This document shows, one piece after another, positions 10,121 to 20,268 of a DNA stretch of 64,000 nucleotides (its first letter is position 1; every line of letters starts with the position of its first letter). The translations under genes and the position numbers were made by a program. The stretch comes from Bacteriovoracaceae bacterium (GTDB lineage Bacteria > Bdellovibrionota > Bacteriovoracia > Bacteriovoracales > Bacteriovoracaceae): positions 377,464 to 441,463 of the forward strand of contig JABFRR010000008.1 of the NCBI GenBank assembly GCA_013141065.1, in the 5' to 3' direction. Under the pieces are notes generated by a model that made no database searches, had not been told where the DNA came from, and saw only the letters and a program-made list of their open reading frames with translations.

Positions 10121-11653
10121 GTGGCCGGTTCAAATTTATTAAGTTGGATTTTGTGGATGCCTATGTTGGGAGTGCTTGGAGTTTTAATCCTACCAAAGGA
10201 TAAGACTACAATGATCAAAGGGTGGGCTTTAATAAACACCATCATAACTTTCATTCTTACGGTAGTTCTCTACTCTAAGTTCGATACGAATCAAGCAGGA
10301 ATGCAAGAAGCGTTCAATGTAGCAATACCTTGGATATCACAATTCAATATCTTCTATAGATTAGGAGTTGATGGTATTTCGCTTCCAATGGTTATCCTAA
10401 CAGGATTACTATTCATGCTTTGTATCCTGAGTTCATGGACACAAATTAAAAAATCAATCAAAGCCTACTTCGCATTATTGCTACTTCTTCAAAGTACAGT
10501 TTTCGGAGTCTTTTTTGCTCTCGATTTTTTCTTATTTTATGTTTATTGGGAAGTTATGCTTATTCCAATGTTTTTCCTTATCGGTGTATGGGGTGGAGAA
10601 AACAGAGAATACGCTGCTGTTAAATTTTTCTTATATACGTTTTTTGGTTCAATCTTGATGCTCGTTGGTATTGTTGCACTTTACTTTGCGACTAACCAAT
10701 CAGTAGATTCATTTAATATCTTAGCTCTCTCGGGTGGAAAGTTTTCTCAATTATCTGTTTCATTATTTGGAACAACGGTATCGTTTTCAAAAATATTCTT
10801 TGTGTTTATGTTCATTGGATTTGCAATTAAGGTTCCAGTGTTTCCATTTCACACTTGGCTTCCACATGCTCACGTTCAGGCTCCAACGGCGATTTCAGTT
10901 ATCCTCGCCGGTGTATTGCTTAAGATGGGAACGTACGGTTTTTTAAGAATCGCTTTTCCAATTTTTCCAGAGTCAGCAAAATATTTTTCTACGGCCATCG
11001 CTTGGTTGGGTCTCATTAACGTTATCTACGGAGCACTCTGTGCCATGGCCCAAACGGATGTAAAAAAGCTTATTGCTTATTCATCGGTTTCTCACATGGG
11101 TTTTGTAATGCTTGGATTAGCGGCAATGACTGTTCAAGGTGTTAACGGAGCAGTTCTGCAAATGTTTAACCACGGAACATCAACAGCAATGATGTTCTTT
11201 ATGATCGGTATTCTTTACGAAAGATCTCACCATAGATGGATTGTAAAGCCAGATGGTTCACGTGGATACGGAGGTCTTTATACACAACTTCCAGTTTATT
11301 CAATCATTTTCATCATAGGTATGTTCGCTTCAATGGGTCTGCCTGGATTATCAGGATTCATTTCTGAAGCACTTATATTTTTAGGAATTTACGAAAGATT
11401 CACTACAATCACAGTTCTTGCTCTCTTTGGTTTATTAATAGGAGCAGCTTATCTTTTATGGATGTTCAAGAGAATGTTCTTTGGAGATGTGAATCCAGAA
11501 GTAAAAGAATATGAAGATATGACGAAGTTGGAAGTTCTTTATATGGCACCTCTATGTGTAGCTGTAATTTTATTTGGTATTTGGCCTTCGCCAATACTGA
11601 ATGTGATGAAAGCATCAGTAGGACAATTGGTGTCGTTGTTAGCAACCTTCTAG
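10121..11653 (+). CDS. nuoM: NADH-quinone oxidoreductase subunit M (copy 1)
   Basis: ORF 510 aa; VYWEVMLIPMFFLIGVWGGENR; FPFHTWLPHAHVQAPTAISVILAGVLLKMGTYGFLR. Confidence 0.96.
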   Translation: MAGSNLLSWILWMPMLGVLGVLILPKDKTTMIKGWALINTIITFILTVVLYSKFDTNQAGMQEAFNVAIPWISQFNIFYRLGVDGISLPMVILTGLLFMLCILSSWTQIKKSIKAYFALLLLLQSTVFGVFFALDFFLFYVYWEVMLIPMFFLIGVWGGENREYAAVKFFLYTFFGSILMLVGIVALYFATNQSVDSFNILALSGGKFSQLSVSLFGTTVSFSKIFFVFMFIGFAIKVPVFPFHTWLPHAHVQAPTAISVILAGVLLKMGTYGFLRIAFPIFPESAKYFSTAIAWLGLINVIYGALCAMAQTDVKKLIAYSSVSHMGFVMLGLAAMTVQGVNGAVLQMFNHGTSTAMMFFMIGILYERSHHRWIVKPDGSRGYGGLYTQLPVYSIIFIIGMFASMGLPGLSGFISEALIFLGIYERFTTITVLALFGLLIGAAYLLWMFKRMFFGDVNPEVKEYEDMTKLEVLYMAPLCVAVILFGIWPSPILNVMKASVGQLVSLLATF

Positions 11654-11673
11654 TAAACGATTAGGACAAACAA

Positions 11674-13140
11674 ATGCATTTAAATTATTTGGCAAATATT
11701 GGTCGTTATATCCCAGAAGTTATTCTGGTGTTATTGATGGTTGGGCTTATCATTCTTGAAGCGACTTATAAAGAAGACGAAAAAAATAGAAAATATATCT
11801 TTATAGCGACACTTGTCGGATTGGTTGCAACACTTGGAGCTTTAATTGCGAATATGTCTGGAAAGGCTGAAGCAATTTTTAGCAATTCAATTATCATTGA
11901 TCAGTTTAGTACGCTTATAAAGATGGTAATGGTCTTAGGAACATTGGCAGCGATTTACTTAAGTAGATTTTCAAAAGATATTTATGAATCACTTAAAACA
12001 GAATTCGCCATTATGGCCGTCGGTATATTGATTGGTGGATTTTTATTGGCTTCGGCTAATAACATGCTTACTTTTTATCTAGGAATTGAAACACTTTCAA
12101 TTCTCTCATATGTCATGGCCGCTCTCAAGAAGAACGATCAACGCTCAAGTGAAGCAGGTTTAAAATACGCCCTTTACGGTGGTATTTCTGCAGGATTAAT
12201 GTTGTTTGGAATGAGCCATATTTTTGGAGTCTTAGGTACAATTCAGTTTGCTGGTGTAGCTAAGATGATACCAACTTTAACTTCGGCTCAGTTGGCGATC
12301 TTAATGCCCTCTTTTGTTTTATTGTTTGCAGGCATTGGTTATAAAATTGCTTCAGTTCCTTTTCACATGTGGTCGCCAGATGTTTATGAAGGCTCTCCTA
12401 CTCCGGTAACAACTTTCTTTGCGATAGTGCCGAAATTAGCAGGGATCGCAGCTCTCATTAGAATTACAGCTGTCTTTTTTGTGGTTGATAGTCCAATGAA
12501 GATTGGGTGGATTGGATTGTTAATTGTTATTTCAGCTTTAACGATGACAGTGGGTAATGTTACGGCCATTGGCCAAAAATCAGTTAAAAGAATGCTTGCA
12601 TACTCATCTATATCTCATGCAGGAATAATGTTAGCTGGTATCGTTGTTATTAACGATGTGGGAATTAGATCAGTTGTATTCTACGGAATAACTTATTTAT
12701 TTATGACACTAGTTGCTTTTTACATAACGAGTATCGTTCAAGATAAATATGGCAACGATCACTTTGATAGATTTTCTGGTTTAATTTACAGATATCCATT
12801 CATGGCAGTCATGATGGCAGTTGTCATGTTCTCGCTAACAGGTCTTCCACCATTAGCTGGATTTGTAGCAAAGTATAATATTATTTCATCGCTTATCAAT
12901 TCAAAGAATTATGCACTAGCTATAGTCCTTGGATTAAACTCAGTAGTATCTGCTTATTACTATTTAAAAATAGTAAGGCTCATGACTTTGAAACCTCAAG
13001 AATCTAATGAAGAAATTGAAGGATTTGGTTTTTTAAATCAAATGGTCATAGTTTCTATGACAGTGCCAGTTTTCGTATTGGGAATTTTTTGGGAAACAAT
13101 AATGAATTTAGCCGCAGGTGCTAAGCTTTTTATTCAATAA
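11674..13140 (+). CDS. nuoN: NADH-quinone oxidoreductase subunit N (copy 1)
   Basis: ORF 488 aa; FYLGIETLSILSYVMAALKKND; PFHMWSPDVYEGSPTPVTTFFA. Confidence 0.95.
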   Translation: MHLNYLANIGRYIPEVILVLLMVGLIILEATYKEDEKNRKYIFIATLVGLVATLGALIANMSGKAEAIFSNSIIIDQFSTLIKMVMVLGTLAAIYLSRFSKDIYESLKTEFAIMAVGILIGGFLLASANNMLTFYLGIETLSILSYVMAALKKNDQRSSEAGLKYALYGGISAGLMLFGMSHIFGVLGTIQFAGVAKMIPTLTSAQLAILMPSFVLLFAGIGYKIASVPFHMWSPDVYEGSPTPVTTFFAIVPKLAGIAALIRITAVFFVVDSPMKIGWIGLLIVISALTMTVGNVTAIGQKSVKRMLAYSSISHAGIMLAGIVVINDVGIRSVVFYGITYLFMTLVAFYITSIVQDKYGNDHFDRFSGLIYRYPFMAVMMAVVMFSLTGLPPLAGFVAKYNIISSLINSKNYALAIVLGLNSVVSAYYYLKIVRLMTLKPQESNEEIEGFGFLNQMVIVSMTVPVFVLGIFWETIMNLAAGAKLFIQ

Positions 13141-13143
13141 CAA

Positions 13144-13518
13144 ATGAGTGAGTTAAATATGGAATTCCTTTCTTTTGTCATTTTTTTGATTCTTGCAACT
13201 GCATTAGGACTTATTCTAATGTTTATCTCAAACTTACTCGGCCAAAAAAAGAAAACAGTGAGAAAAAACGATATTTATGAATCTGGTGTTAATCCAGTTG
13301 GAAGTGCTACTAGGCAATACGATATTAAGTTTTTTTTAACTGCAATTTTATTTTTACTATTTGATGTTGAAATTGTTTTTTTACTACCTTGGGCCATTGC
13401 CTATAACAACGCAACAAATACAGGCTTTCTCATTGCCGGATTTGTTTTTTTCATGGCGGTGCTTTTAGTTGGTTATATTTTTGTTATCAACTCTAAAGCT
13501 TTAAAGTGGGAAGAATAA
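13144..13518 (+). CDS. nuoA: NADH-quinone oxidoreductase subunit A (copy 2)
   Basis: ORF 124 aa; YESGVNPVGSATRQYDIKFFLTAILFLLFDVEIVFLLPWA. Confidence 0.94.
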   Translation: MSELNMEFLSFVIFLILATALGLILMFISNLLGQKKKTVRKNDIYESGVNPVGSATRQYDIKFFLTAILFLLFDVEIVFLLPWAIAYNNATNTGFLIAGFVFFMAVLLVGYIFVINSKALKWEE

Positions 13519-13519
13519 T

Positions 13520-14569
13520 ATGTTAGAAGCAATTATTGAAATTATCATTAAAACAGCAGTTATTATGGCCTTTCCTCTAGGTGCTTTGCCGCTAATTATT
13601 CATGTTGAAAGAAGGGGTGCAGCTTTTATTCAAAAGCGTGTTGGGCCAAATCGTGTAGGGCCTTTTGGTTTACTTCAGCCATTAGCAGATGTTGCAAAAT
13701 TTATGTTTAAAGAAGAAGTTCACCCAAGTCATGTGAGACCATTTTTTTATTCTGCAGCTCCTTTAATTGCTCTAGTCGTTGCACTTTTGCCGCTTGCTTG
13801 TATTCCAATTATGGGGCCATTTCAATTTTTTGATAGAACTGTTTATCCAGAAGTTTTCAGAAGTGACATGGGAATATTTTTCGCATTCGCTGCTTCTGCT
13901 CTAGGTTCATATGGAATCTTGCTAGCAGGTTGGGCATCAAATAATAAGTATACAATGTTGGGAGCGCTAAGGGCCTGCGCCCAAATGGTTTCATACGAAC
14001 TGTCTCTTTCGACAGCTGTTGTCGCCATGATTTTTATCTTTGGAACAAATGACATACATTTGATGGTTGATTGGCAAACAGGATATTGGTTTGGATTTAT
14101 ACCGAAATGGGGAGTTTTTGTTCAGCCAGTTGCGGCCATGTTGTTTCTTGTCGGAATTTTTGCAGAGTCAAATAGGTTACCATTTGACTTAGCTGAGGGT
14201 GAATCAGAAATCGTAGCGGGTTATCACTTAGAGTATTCTTCGATGAAATTTGCAATTTTCTTTATGGCCGAATATGTTCACATGATTGCTCTTTCTGCAT
14301 TGTTTATTATTATGTTTTTTGGCGGTTACAGCGTACTTCCTGGTTTAGACCTCATACCACTATCAAATCCGTTTATTTTGCCTCTTCTACAAGTCACTTC
14401 ATTGACTATTAAAATTGCATTAATGATATGGTTTTTTGTTTGGGTACGTTGGACATTTCCAAGATTTAGATACGATCAATTAATGAACCTGGGATGGGAA
14501 AGACTTCTTCCATTAGGAATTGTTAACTTAATAATCACAGTATTATTTGTCTATTTTAGGAACCAATAA
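13520..14569 (+). CDS. nuoH: NADH-quinone oxidoreductase subunit H (copy 2)
   Basis: ORF 349 aa; RVGPNRVGPFGLLQPLADVAKFMFKEE; AESNRLPFDLAEGESEIVAGYHLEYSSMKF. Confidence 0.95.
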   Translation: MLEAIIEIIIKTAVIMAFPLGALPLIIHVERRGAAFIQKRVGPNRVGPFGLLQPLADVAKFMFKEEVHPSHVRPFFYSAAPLIALVVALLPLACIPIMGPFQFFDRTVYPEVFRSDMGIFFAFAASALGSYGILLAGWASNNKYTMLGALRACAQMVSYELSLSTAVVAMIFIFGTNDIHLMVDWQTGYWFGFIPKWGVFVQPVAAMLFLVGIFAESNRLPFDLAEGESEIVAGYHLEYSSMKFAIFFMAEYVHMIALSALFIIMFFGGYSVLPGLDLIPLSNPFILPLLQVTSLTIKIALMIWFFVWVRWTFPRFRYDQLMNLGWERLLPLGIVNLIITVLFVYFRNQ

Positions 14570-14571
14570 TT

Positions 14572-15102
14572 ATGGCGTATGACATTTTATTAACCATCAT
14601 GACGATGGTGTTTGCACTTATGGTCGTCTTTTCTAAGAAAACAGTTGTTGCAGCTTTTTCTTTATTAATGACTCTCTTATCTATTGCTATGATCTACTTT
14701 CAATTAGGAACAGTATTTTTAGCTGCAATTCAAGTTTTGGTAAACGCCGGAGCGATTGCTATTTTATTTGTTTTTGTCATGATGCTAATTAACCTTGAAC
14801 AATTTCAAAATAATCGAGAAAGAAGTAAATCTAAACTCATTATATCAATCCTTACTACTTTAATTATTCTCGGTGTTTTTTCTTTGATAATAAATAACAA
14901 TATTGAAGTCCTCTCTGCAGTAAATATTTCTGATAATTCAATGAAGACACTATTTGATAAATTATTTACCGAATACTACCTACCATTTGAAATGGCCACG
15001 GTTCTACTATTAGCTGCACTTGTCGCTTGTATTGTCATAACGGGTAGTGAAAAAGGTATTAAGCAAGAGCAAGAAAAATTGCAGGAGAACTTAAATGAGT
15101 AG
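14572..15102 (+). CDS. nuoJ: NADH-quinone oxidoreductase subunit J (copy 2)
   Basis: ORF 176 aa; TVFLAAIQVLVNAGAIAILFVFVMMLI. Confidence 0.92.
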   Translation: MAYDILLTIMTMVFALMVVFSKKTVVAAFSLLMTLLSIAMIYFQLGTVFLAAIQVLVNAGAIAILFVFVMMLINLEQFQNNRERSKSKLIISILTTLIILGVFSLIINNNIEVLSAVNISDNSMKTLFDKLFTEYYLPFEMATVLLLAALVACIVITGSEKGIKQEQEKLQENLNE

Positions 15103-15391
15103 CATTTATTATTACCTGGCAGGTTTTCTTTTTACTCTTGGCTTACTAGGCACGATCTTTAAAAAAGATTTAATATCGATACTCTTATGTCTCGAGCTAA
15201 TGATGGGTGGAGTGAGTTTGTTAATTATTCTCTTTTCACGCTCAACGGGACTTCTAGACGCACAATTATTAGTTTTTTTCATGATCATTGTGTCAGCCTG
15301 TGAAGTCGCAATTGGACTTAGTTTAATCATAGCCCTACATAGAAAAAAGCAAACAATATACACAGACGATATTAAAATCATAACAGAGTAA
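15095..15391 (+). CDS. nuoK: NADH-quinone oxidoreductase subunit K (copy 2)
   Basis: ORF 98 aa; DLISILLCLELMMGGVSLL; overlaps nuoJ2 end. Confidence 0.93.
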   Translation: MSSIYYYLAGFLFTLGLLGTIFKKDLISILLCLELMMGGVSLLIILFSRSTGLLDAQLLVFFMIIVSACEVAIGLSLIIALHRKKQTIYTDDIKIITE

Positions 15392-15399
15392 GAGTTATT

Positions 15400-17373
15400 A
15401 TGTACGAAAACTACTTGGCACTGATTCCCTTGTTTCCACTTTTCGCGTTTTTACTTAACTCTATTTTAATAAAAAATAAGTTAAATAACGTGCAAGCTGG
15501 CGCAATTACCTTTGTGTCTTTATTTATTTCATTTATTTTAGCAATCATTACATCAATTCACGTTTTTGAAAATGGCCCAGTGAGTGTGAAGTTGTGGGAG
15601 TGGATGACTTATGGAAATATCAAATTCAACATTCATTTTATTATGGATGAATTATCAGTCATTTTAAGTCTAATGGTTACAGGTATTGGAAGTGCTATTG
15701 CATTTTTCTCAATTGGCTACATGGACCATGAAGAAAAAGTGGGTAAATTCTTTGCCTTTTTTGCCTTGTTTGCTTTCTCAATGTTACTTCTAGTTCATGG
15801 AGAAAACTTTCTAGTTTTATTTATGGGATGGGAAGGTGTTGGCTTGAGCTCGTACCTTTTAATCGGCTTTTGGTATGAACACACTAAAAATGGTAATGCT
15901 GCAAAAAAAGCCTTTATCGCTAACCGTGTCGGTGACTTTGGATTAGTTCTAGGTATGATTGGCTTTGCACTTGTATTTAATACTATCTCTTTTACAGATT
16001 TAAAAAATCCTGACCTCGCAATTATTTTAGCAAATAAAGAGCTACTCATTGCCTCAAGCTTACTATTGGTTTTAGGTGCAGCAGGTAAGTCAGCTCAAAT
16101 TCCATTGTTTGTTTGGTTACCAGATGCCATGATGGGGCCAACTCCTGTTTCGGCACTAATGCATGCTGCGACGATGGTTACTGCAGGTATATTTCTTCTC
16201 TGCCGAGTTTCAAATGTAATTGTTCACTTTCCAGTTGTACTCGATGTCATTGCATGGATGGGAGCTCTTACAGCTTTACTGGCTTCTTTGATTGCCATTA
16301 CTCAAACAGATATCAAAAAAATACTAGCTTACTCTACAGTTTCTCAATTGGGTTACATGGTGCTTGCCTGTGGCGTTGGTGCATTCTCAACAGGAATGTT
16401 TCACGTTTTCACACACGCATTTTTCAAAGCCCTTCTGTTTTTATGTGCAGCCTCGGTCATTTACGGGTGCCATCATGAACAAGATATTTTCAAAATGGGT
16501 GGCCTAAAAAAGAAAATGCCAATTACTTTTTGGACATTTACGATTGGATTTTTGGCGATTGCCGGGATTCCAGGATTTTCAGGATTCTTTTCAAAAGATG
16601 AAATTTTAGTAATGGCCTTAACTAATCCAGGTAATGGTGTTTGGCTTTATTCAATTGCACTTTTAACAGCTCTGCTTACAGCTTTTTACATGATGAGAAT
16701 GTTAGTATTGGTTTTCATTGTTGAACCAGTGAAAGAAGAAAAAGCCCACAAGAAGCATTCTAAACACGACAAACATGACGATCACGGCAGCCATGATATT
16801 CATGAATCCCCTGGAGTCATGACAGTCCCCCTTATGATTTTAGCTTTTTGTTCACTCACAGCAGGATATTTAGGTCTGCCTCATTTATTAAGCCATGATA
16901 ATTCAAGAGTATTTCAAAATTTTGTTGAAAAATTTGTAGCAAAAGTTCAAGGGCACTCACATATCTCGGCCCAAAATGAAGTTGTCATGATGGTTGTTAC
17001 AACACTATTAATACTCTCTTCTATGGGGCTTGCGTATTATATTTATGTGGTTAATGATCCGAGTAAAATGCGTGACAATCTTAAAAATAAGTTTCAATTA
17101 CTTTGGTCAATAAGCTCAAATAGATTCAAAGTTGATGAGTTTTATTTATTAGCGATCATTAAACCATTATATAAAATTGGTTCCTTTTTAGTCGAAATAG
17201 TGGAAACACACATTGTTAATGGAGTTGTAAAACTTGTTACTAAGCTAACAACATCAAGTGGAAATTTCCTTGATGACTCTAAACCTGAAAGACTAGAGAT
17301 GGGTATTCTTTATATCGTAATAGGTTTAACTATTATTATTACAGCTGTTTTTAACGCATTTATTTTTAGATAA
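15400..17373 (+). CDS. nuoL: NADH-quinone oxidoreductase subunit L (copy 2)
   Basis: ORF 657 aa; GAAGKSAQIPLFVWLPDAMMGPTPVSALMHAATMVTAGIFLLCR; His-rich insertion HKKHSKHDKHDDHGSHDIHES. Confidence 0.96.
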   Translation: MYENYLALIPLFPLFAFLLNSILIKNKLNNVQAGAITFVSLFISFILAIITSIHVFENGPVSVKLWEWMTYGNIKFNIHFIMDELSVILSLMVTGIGSAIAFFSIGYMDHEEKVGKFFAFFALFAFSMLLLVHGENFLVLFMGWEGVGLSSYLLIGFWYEHTKNGNAAKKAFIANRVGDFGLVLGMIGFALVFNTISFTDLKNPDLAIILANKELLIASSLLLVLGAAGKSAQIPLFVWLPDAMMGPTPVSALMHAATMVTAGIFLLCRVSNVIVHFPVVLDVIAWMGALTALLASLIAITQTDIKKILAYSTVSQLGYMVLACGVGAFSTGMFHVFTHAFFKALLFLCAASVIYGCHHEQDIFKMGGLKKKMPITFWTFTIGFLAIAGIPGFSGFFSKDEILVMALTNPGNGVWLYSIALLTALLTAFYMMRMLVLVFIVEPVKEEKAHKKHSKHDKHDDHGSHDIHESPGVMTVPLMILAFCSLTAGYLGLPHLLSHDNSRVFQNFVEKFVAKVQGHSHISAQNEVVMMVVTTLLILSSMGLAYYIYVVNDPSKMRDNLKNKFQLLWSISSNRFKVDEFYLLAIIKPLYKIGSFLVEIVETHIVNGVVKLVTKLTTSSGNFLDDSKPERLEMGILYIVIGLTIIITAVFNAFIFR

Positions 17374-17387
17374 CATTTGGATACAAA

Positions 17388-18872
17388 ATGGATCAATTAT
17401 TTCTTATAAAATTTCTCATTCCACTTTTTTGGGCAATCAGTTTTATGTTTGCACCAAAAAACAATGAACGAATGATAAAGGTGCTGGCACTTATCGGTGC
17501 TGTCGTTACCTTTGCCTATTCGATAAAAATGTTTACTGATCTCCCAGATCCGGGAGTTTTATCTACTTTACTAAAATTTGAAATGCCACTGTTCTTCAAT
17601 ATTTCGTACACATTTGCAATGGACGGTTTGAGTGGATTATTACTCTTATTAAATGCATTTTTATTATTGGTTGTTGTTGTTGCAACTTGGGATATTAAAA
17701 CTGAAAAGCTAAGACTTTATTATTTTTTAATTTTCTTACTTACTTGGGCTGTTAATGGATCATTGCTTTCAACCTCTCTTTATGGTTTTTATATTTTTTG
17801 GGAAGTGATGTTGATCCCACTATTTATCTTGGTTGGTGTATTTGGCGGAGAAAACCGCAGATATGCGAGTTTTAAATTTTTCATGATGACGGCAGCTGGC
17901 TCAATCCTAATGCTGGCTTCTATGTGTTACATGAGTGCACTGGCTTATAAAATAAATGGTTCATATGACTTAACATTTGAGGTTATTCAGTCCCTAAATC
18001 TTAAGTATGATGGGTTCTACTCACCTCAATCATTAATTTTTTGGACTTTTACTATTGCCTTCTTTTTAAAGGTTCCAGTTTTTCCTTTTCACTCTTGGTT
18101 GCCAGATGCGCACGTTGAAGCTCCAACAGCTGGATCGATTATTCTTGCAGGGATTTTATTAAAGCTTGGAATTTATGGTTTTTTACGATTTGTAATTCCA
18201 GTTTTCCCTGAAGCCGTCGAAGCCAATAGAGACATCGTCTTATACCTCGGAGCCATTGGGGTAATTTATGGTGCACTTACCGCTTGGGTTCAAACGGATA
18301 TCAAAAAGTTAGTGGCTTTTTCTTCAATTTCACATATGGGTTATATCATTATGGGTATATTTTCTCAGAATGAATTTGCAGTTAAAGGAGCTATTTTTCA
18401 AATGATAGCACACGGTATATCAACACCAGGTCTCTTCATCGGCGTTCATTATCTTTACACTAGAAGACATACTAAAAAATTAGATCAATACGGTGGTATT
18501 GCGGCAGTCATGCCAAGATTTGCGATCTTGTTTTTTATCATTACTGCAGGATCAATGGCAGTTCCAATGACTTGTGGTTTTGTTGGCGAGTTCATGATTA
18601 TTATGGGTACTTATGAAGTGAATAAAGTGGTGGCTATCTTAGCAGCCTCAGGAATCATTCTTTCTCCAATTTATCTTTTGAAAATGTATCATCTCACGGC
18701 CCTTGGAGAATTAGTTCACGAAGAAAATAAAAAACTTAAAGATCTTTCCCTACTTGAAGCGGCTCCGCTCCTTGTATTGTCTATATTAACAATTGTGCTA
18801 GGACTTTATCCTAAATGGGTCATGGGACTCTATGATGGAACAATTAATTTCTTCATAACGAAAGGTTTATAA
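17388..18872 (+). CDS. nuoM: NADH-quinone oxidoreductase subunit M (copy 2)
   Basis: ORF 494 aa; FYIFWEVMLIPLFILVGVFGGENRRYASFKF; FPFHSWLPDAHVEAPTAGSIILAGILLKLGIYGFLR. Confidence 0.96.
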   Translation: MDQLFLIKFLIPLFWAISFMFAPKNNERMIKVLALIGAVVTFAYSIKMFTDLPDPGVLSTLLKFEMPLFFNISYTFAMDGLSGLLLLLNAFLLLVVVVATWDIKTEKLRLYYFLIFLLTWAVNGSLLSTSLYGFYIFWEVMLIPLFILVGVFGGENRRYASFKFFMMTAAGSILMLASMCYMSALAYKINGSYDLTFEVIQSLNLKYDGFYSPQSLIFWTFTIAFFLKVPVFPFHSWLPDAHVEAPTAGSIILAGILLKLGIYGFLRFVIPVFPEAVEANRDIVLYLGAIGVIYGALTAWVQTDIKKLVAFSSISHMGYIIMGIFSQNEFAVKGAIFQMIAHGISTPGLFIGVHYLYTRRHTKKLDQYGGIAAVMPRFAILFFIITAGSMAVPMTCGFVGEFMIIMGTYEVNKVVAILAASGIILSPIYLLKMYHLTALGELVHEENKKLKDLSLLEAAPLLVLSILTIVLGLYPKWVMGLYDGTINFFITKGL

Positions 18873-18875
18873 AAA

Positions 18876-20258
18876 ATGGAAAACTTAACTTTTGTGCAAA
18901 ATGTTTTAATCTTTTTGGCACTAAATGCTGTTTCACTTTTATGCTTGAATGTGAATAAGATTGGAAAATATTGTTCATTTACTTTTACTCTAATTGCCGC
19001 AATCACATTTTTTGCAATGCTTTTTGGCTCAAATTCTTTTGCCATTAGCGATCTCTTTATGCTCGAAGGCAATAAGATCCTACTTTTAAAAATAGTTTCA
19101 GTATTAAACATCTTTATGATTTTAATAAATGGGTACTATTCACTCGAAAAAGTAAAAAATTCTGTATTAGTCAGCTATATGTTCCTGGGAGGAGTCTTTC
19201 TTTTAGGTGCAAATGATCTGATGACATTCTATGTGGCAATGGAAACGGTTGCTCTCGTTGGATATGCACTGGTTGCTACTTCTGGATTAGAAAACTCACG
19301 AGAAGCTTCGGTAAAATACCTTATTCAAGGTTCGGTTATCTCTGTCATCTTTTTATTAGGTGTAGCTTTTTACCTTGGGGCAACAGGGAGCTTAACTTTG
19401 GTTGGTGCCACGGTTGTCAATCAAGAATTTTATGCAGTCGCATTAGGTATATTCATTTTAACGACTTGTTTTAAGTTGGGAGCTTTTCCATTTCATGCGT
19501 GGATTGCAGATGTTTATTCAAACGTGACACTTGGAAATCTCGCGACTAATTTTTTCATTTCAAAAATTATCATTGGTTTTAAATTTATTACCATGATGCA
19601 AATTTTACTCTTAGAATGTGACCCACATTTTCAAGATATTTTGATACGAATAATTCAGGTCGTAGCGGTAATGTCTGCATTTTATGGAAATATAATGGCG
19701 CTGGTTCAGGGGCAATTCAAAAGGATTATCGCCTATTCATCGGTTGCTCATACAGGCTACATGTTAATGATGATTTGTTTAAATCCAGATGAAGCTTACG
19801 AAACACAACTAATTAGCTATCTTGTAATCTACTCACTGACTGCAACTGGGGTAATTTTAATACTAAACCAATTTGCTGAGTTAAATAAAAATCAAGATAG
19901 CCGAGAAATTCTCAAGGGTGGTTTCTATAGAAATAAAGGACTGTCGATAATGCTGATTGTGTTCGTCTTAAGTCTTGCTGGAATTCCTCTAACGTCCGGC
20001 TTTGCAATGAAATACATGCTTTTTACAAATTTCTTCCGCGAAGGATTTACGATTGAAGCTACATCAATTTTGATTAGTTCTATAATAGGACTAGCTTACT
20101 ACATTAAATTTGTAAGCGACCTATTTGCAGAAGAAGCAGAGGCAAAGTCGCTCCCTACAATAAAAACCCGGTTCAGCGAAACGCTGGTTCATGTTATCAT
20201 TTTAGTGTCTATCTTTACTGTCGGTATTGCGCCGTCACTCTTTTTAGGGATGAAGTAG
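18876..20258 (+). CDS. nuoN: NADH-quinone oxidoreductase subunit N (copy 2)
   Basis: ORF 460 aa; FYVAMETVALVGYALVATS; AFPFHAWIADVYSNVTLGNLATNFF. Confidence 0.93.
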   Translation: MENLTFVQNVLIFLALNAVSLLCLNVNKIGKYCSFTFTLIAAITFFAMLFGSNSFAISDLFMLEGNKILLLKIVSVLNIFMILINGYYSLEKVKNSVLVSYMFLGGVFLLGANDLMTFYVAMETVALVGYALVATSGLENSREASVKYLIQGSVISVIFLLGVAFYLGATGSLTLVGATVVNQEFYAVALGIFILTTCFKLGAFPFHAWIADVYSNVTLGNLATNFFISKIIIGFKFITMMQILLLECDPHFQDILIRIIQVVAVMSAFYGNIMALVQGQFKRIIAYSSVAHTGYMLMMICLNPDEAYETQLISYLVIYSLTATGVILILNQFAELNKNQDSREILKGGFYRNKGLSIMLIVFVLSLAGIPLTSGFAMKYMLFTNFFREGFTIEATSILISSIIGLAYYIKFVSDLFAEEAEAKSLPTIKTRFSETLVHVIILVSIFTVGIAPSLFLGMK

Positions 20259-20268
20259 ACAGGATTAA

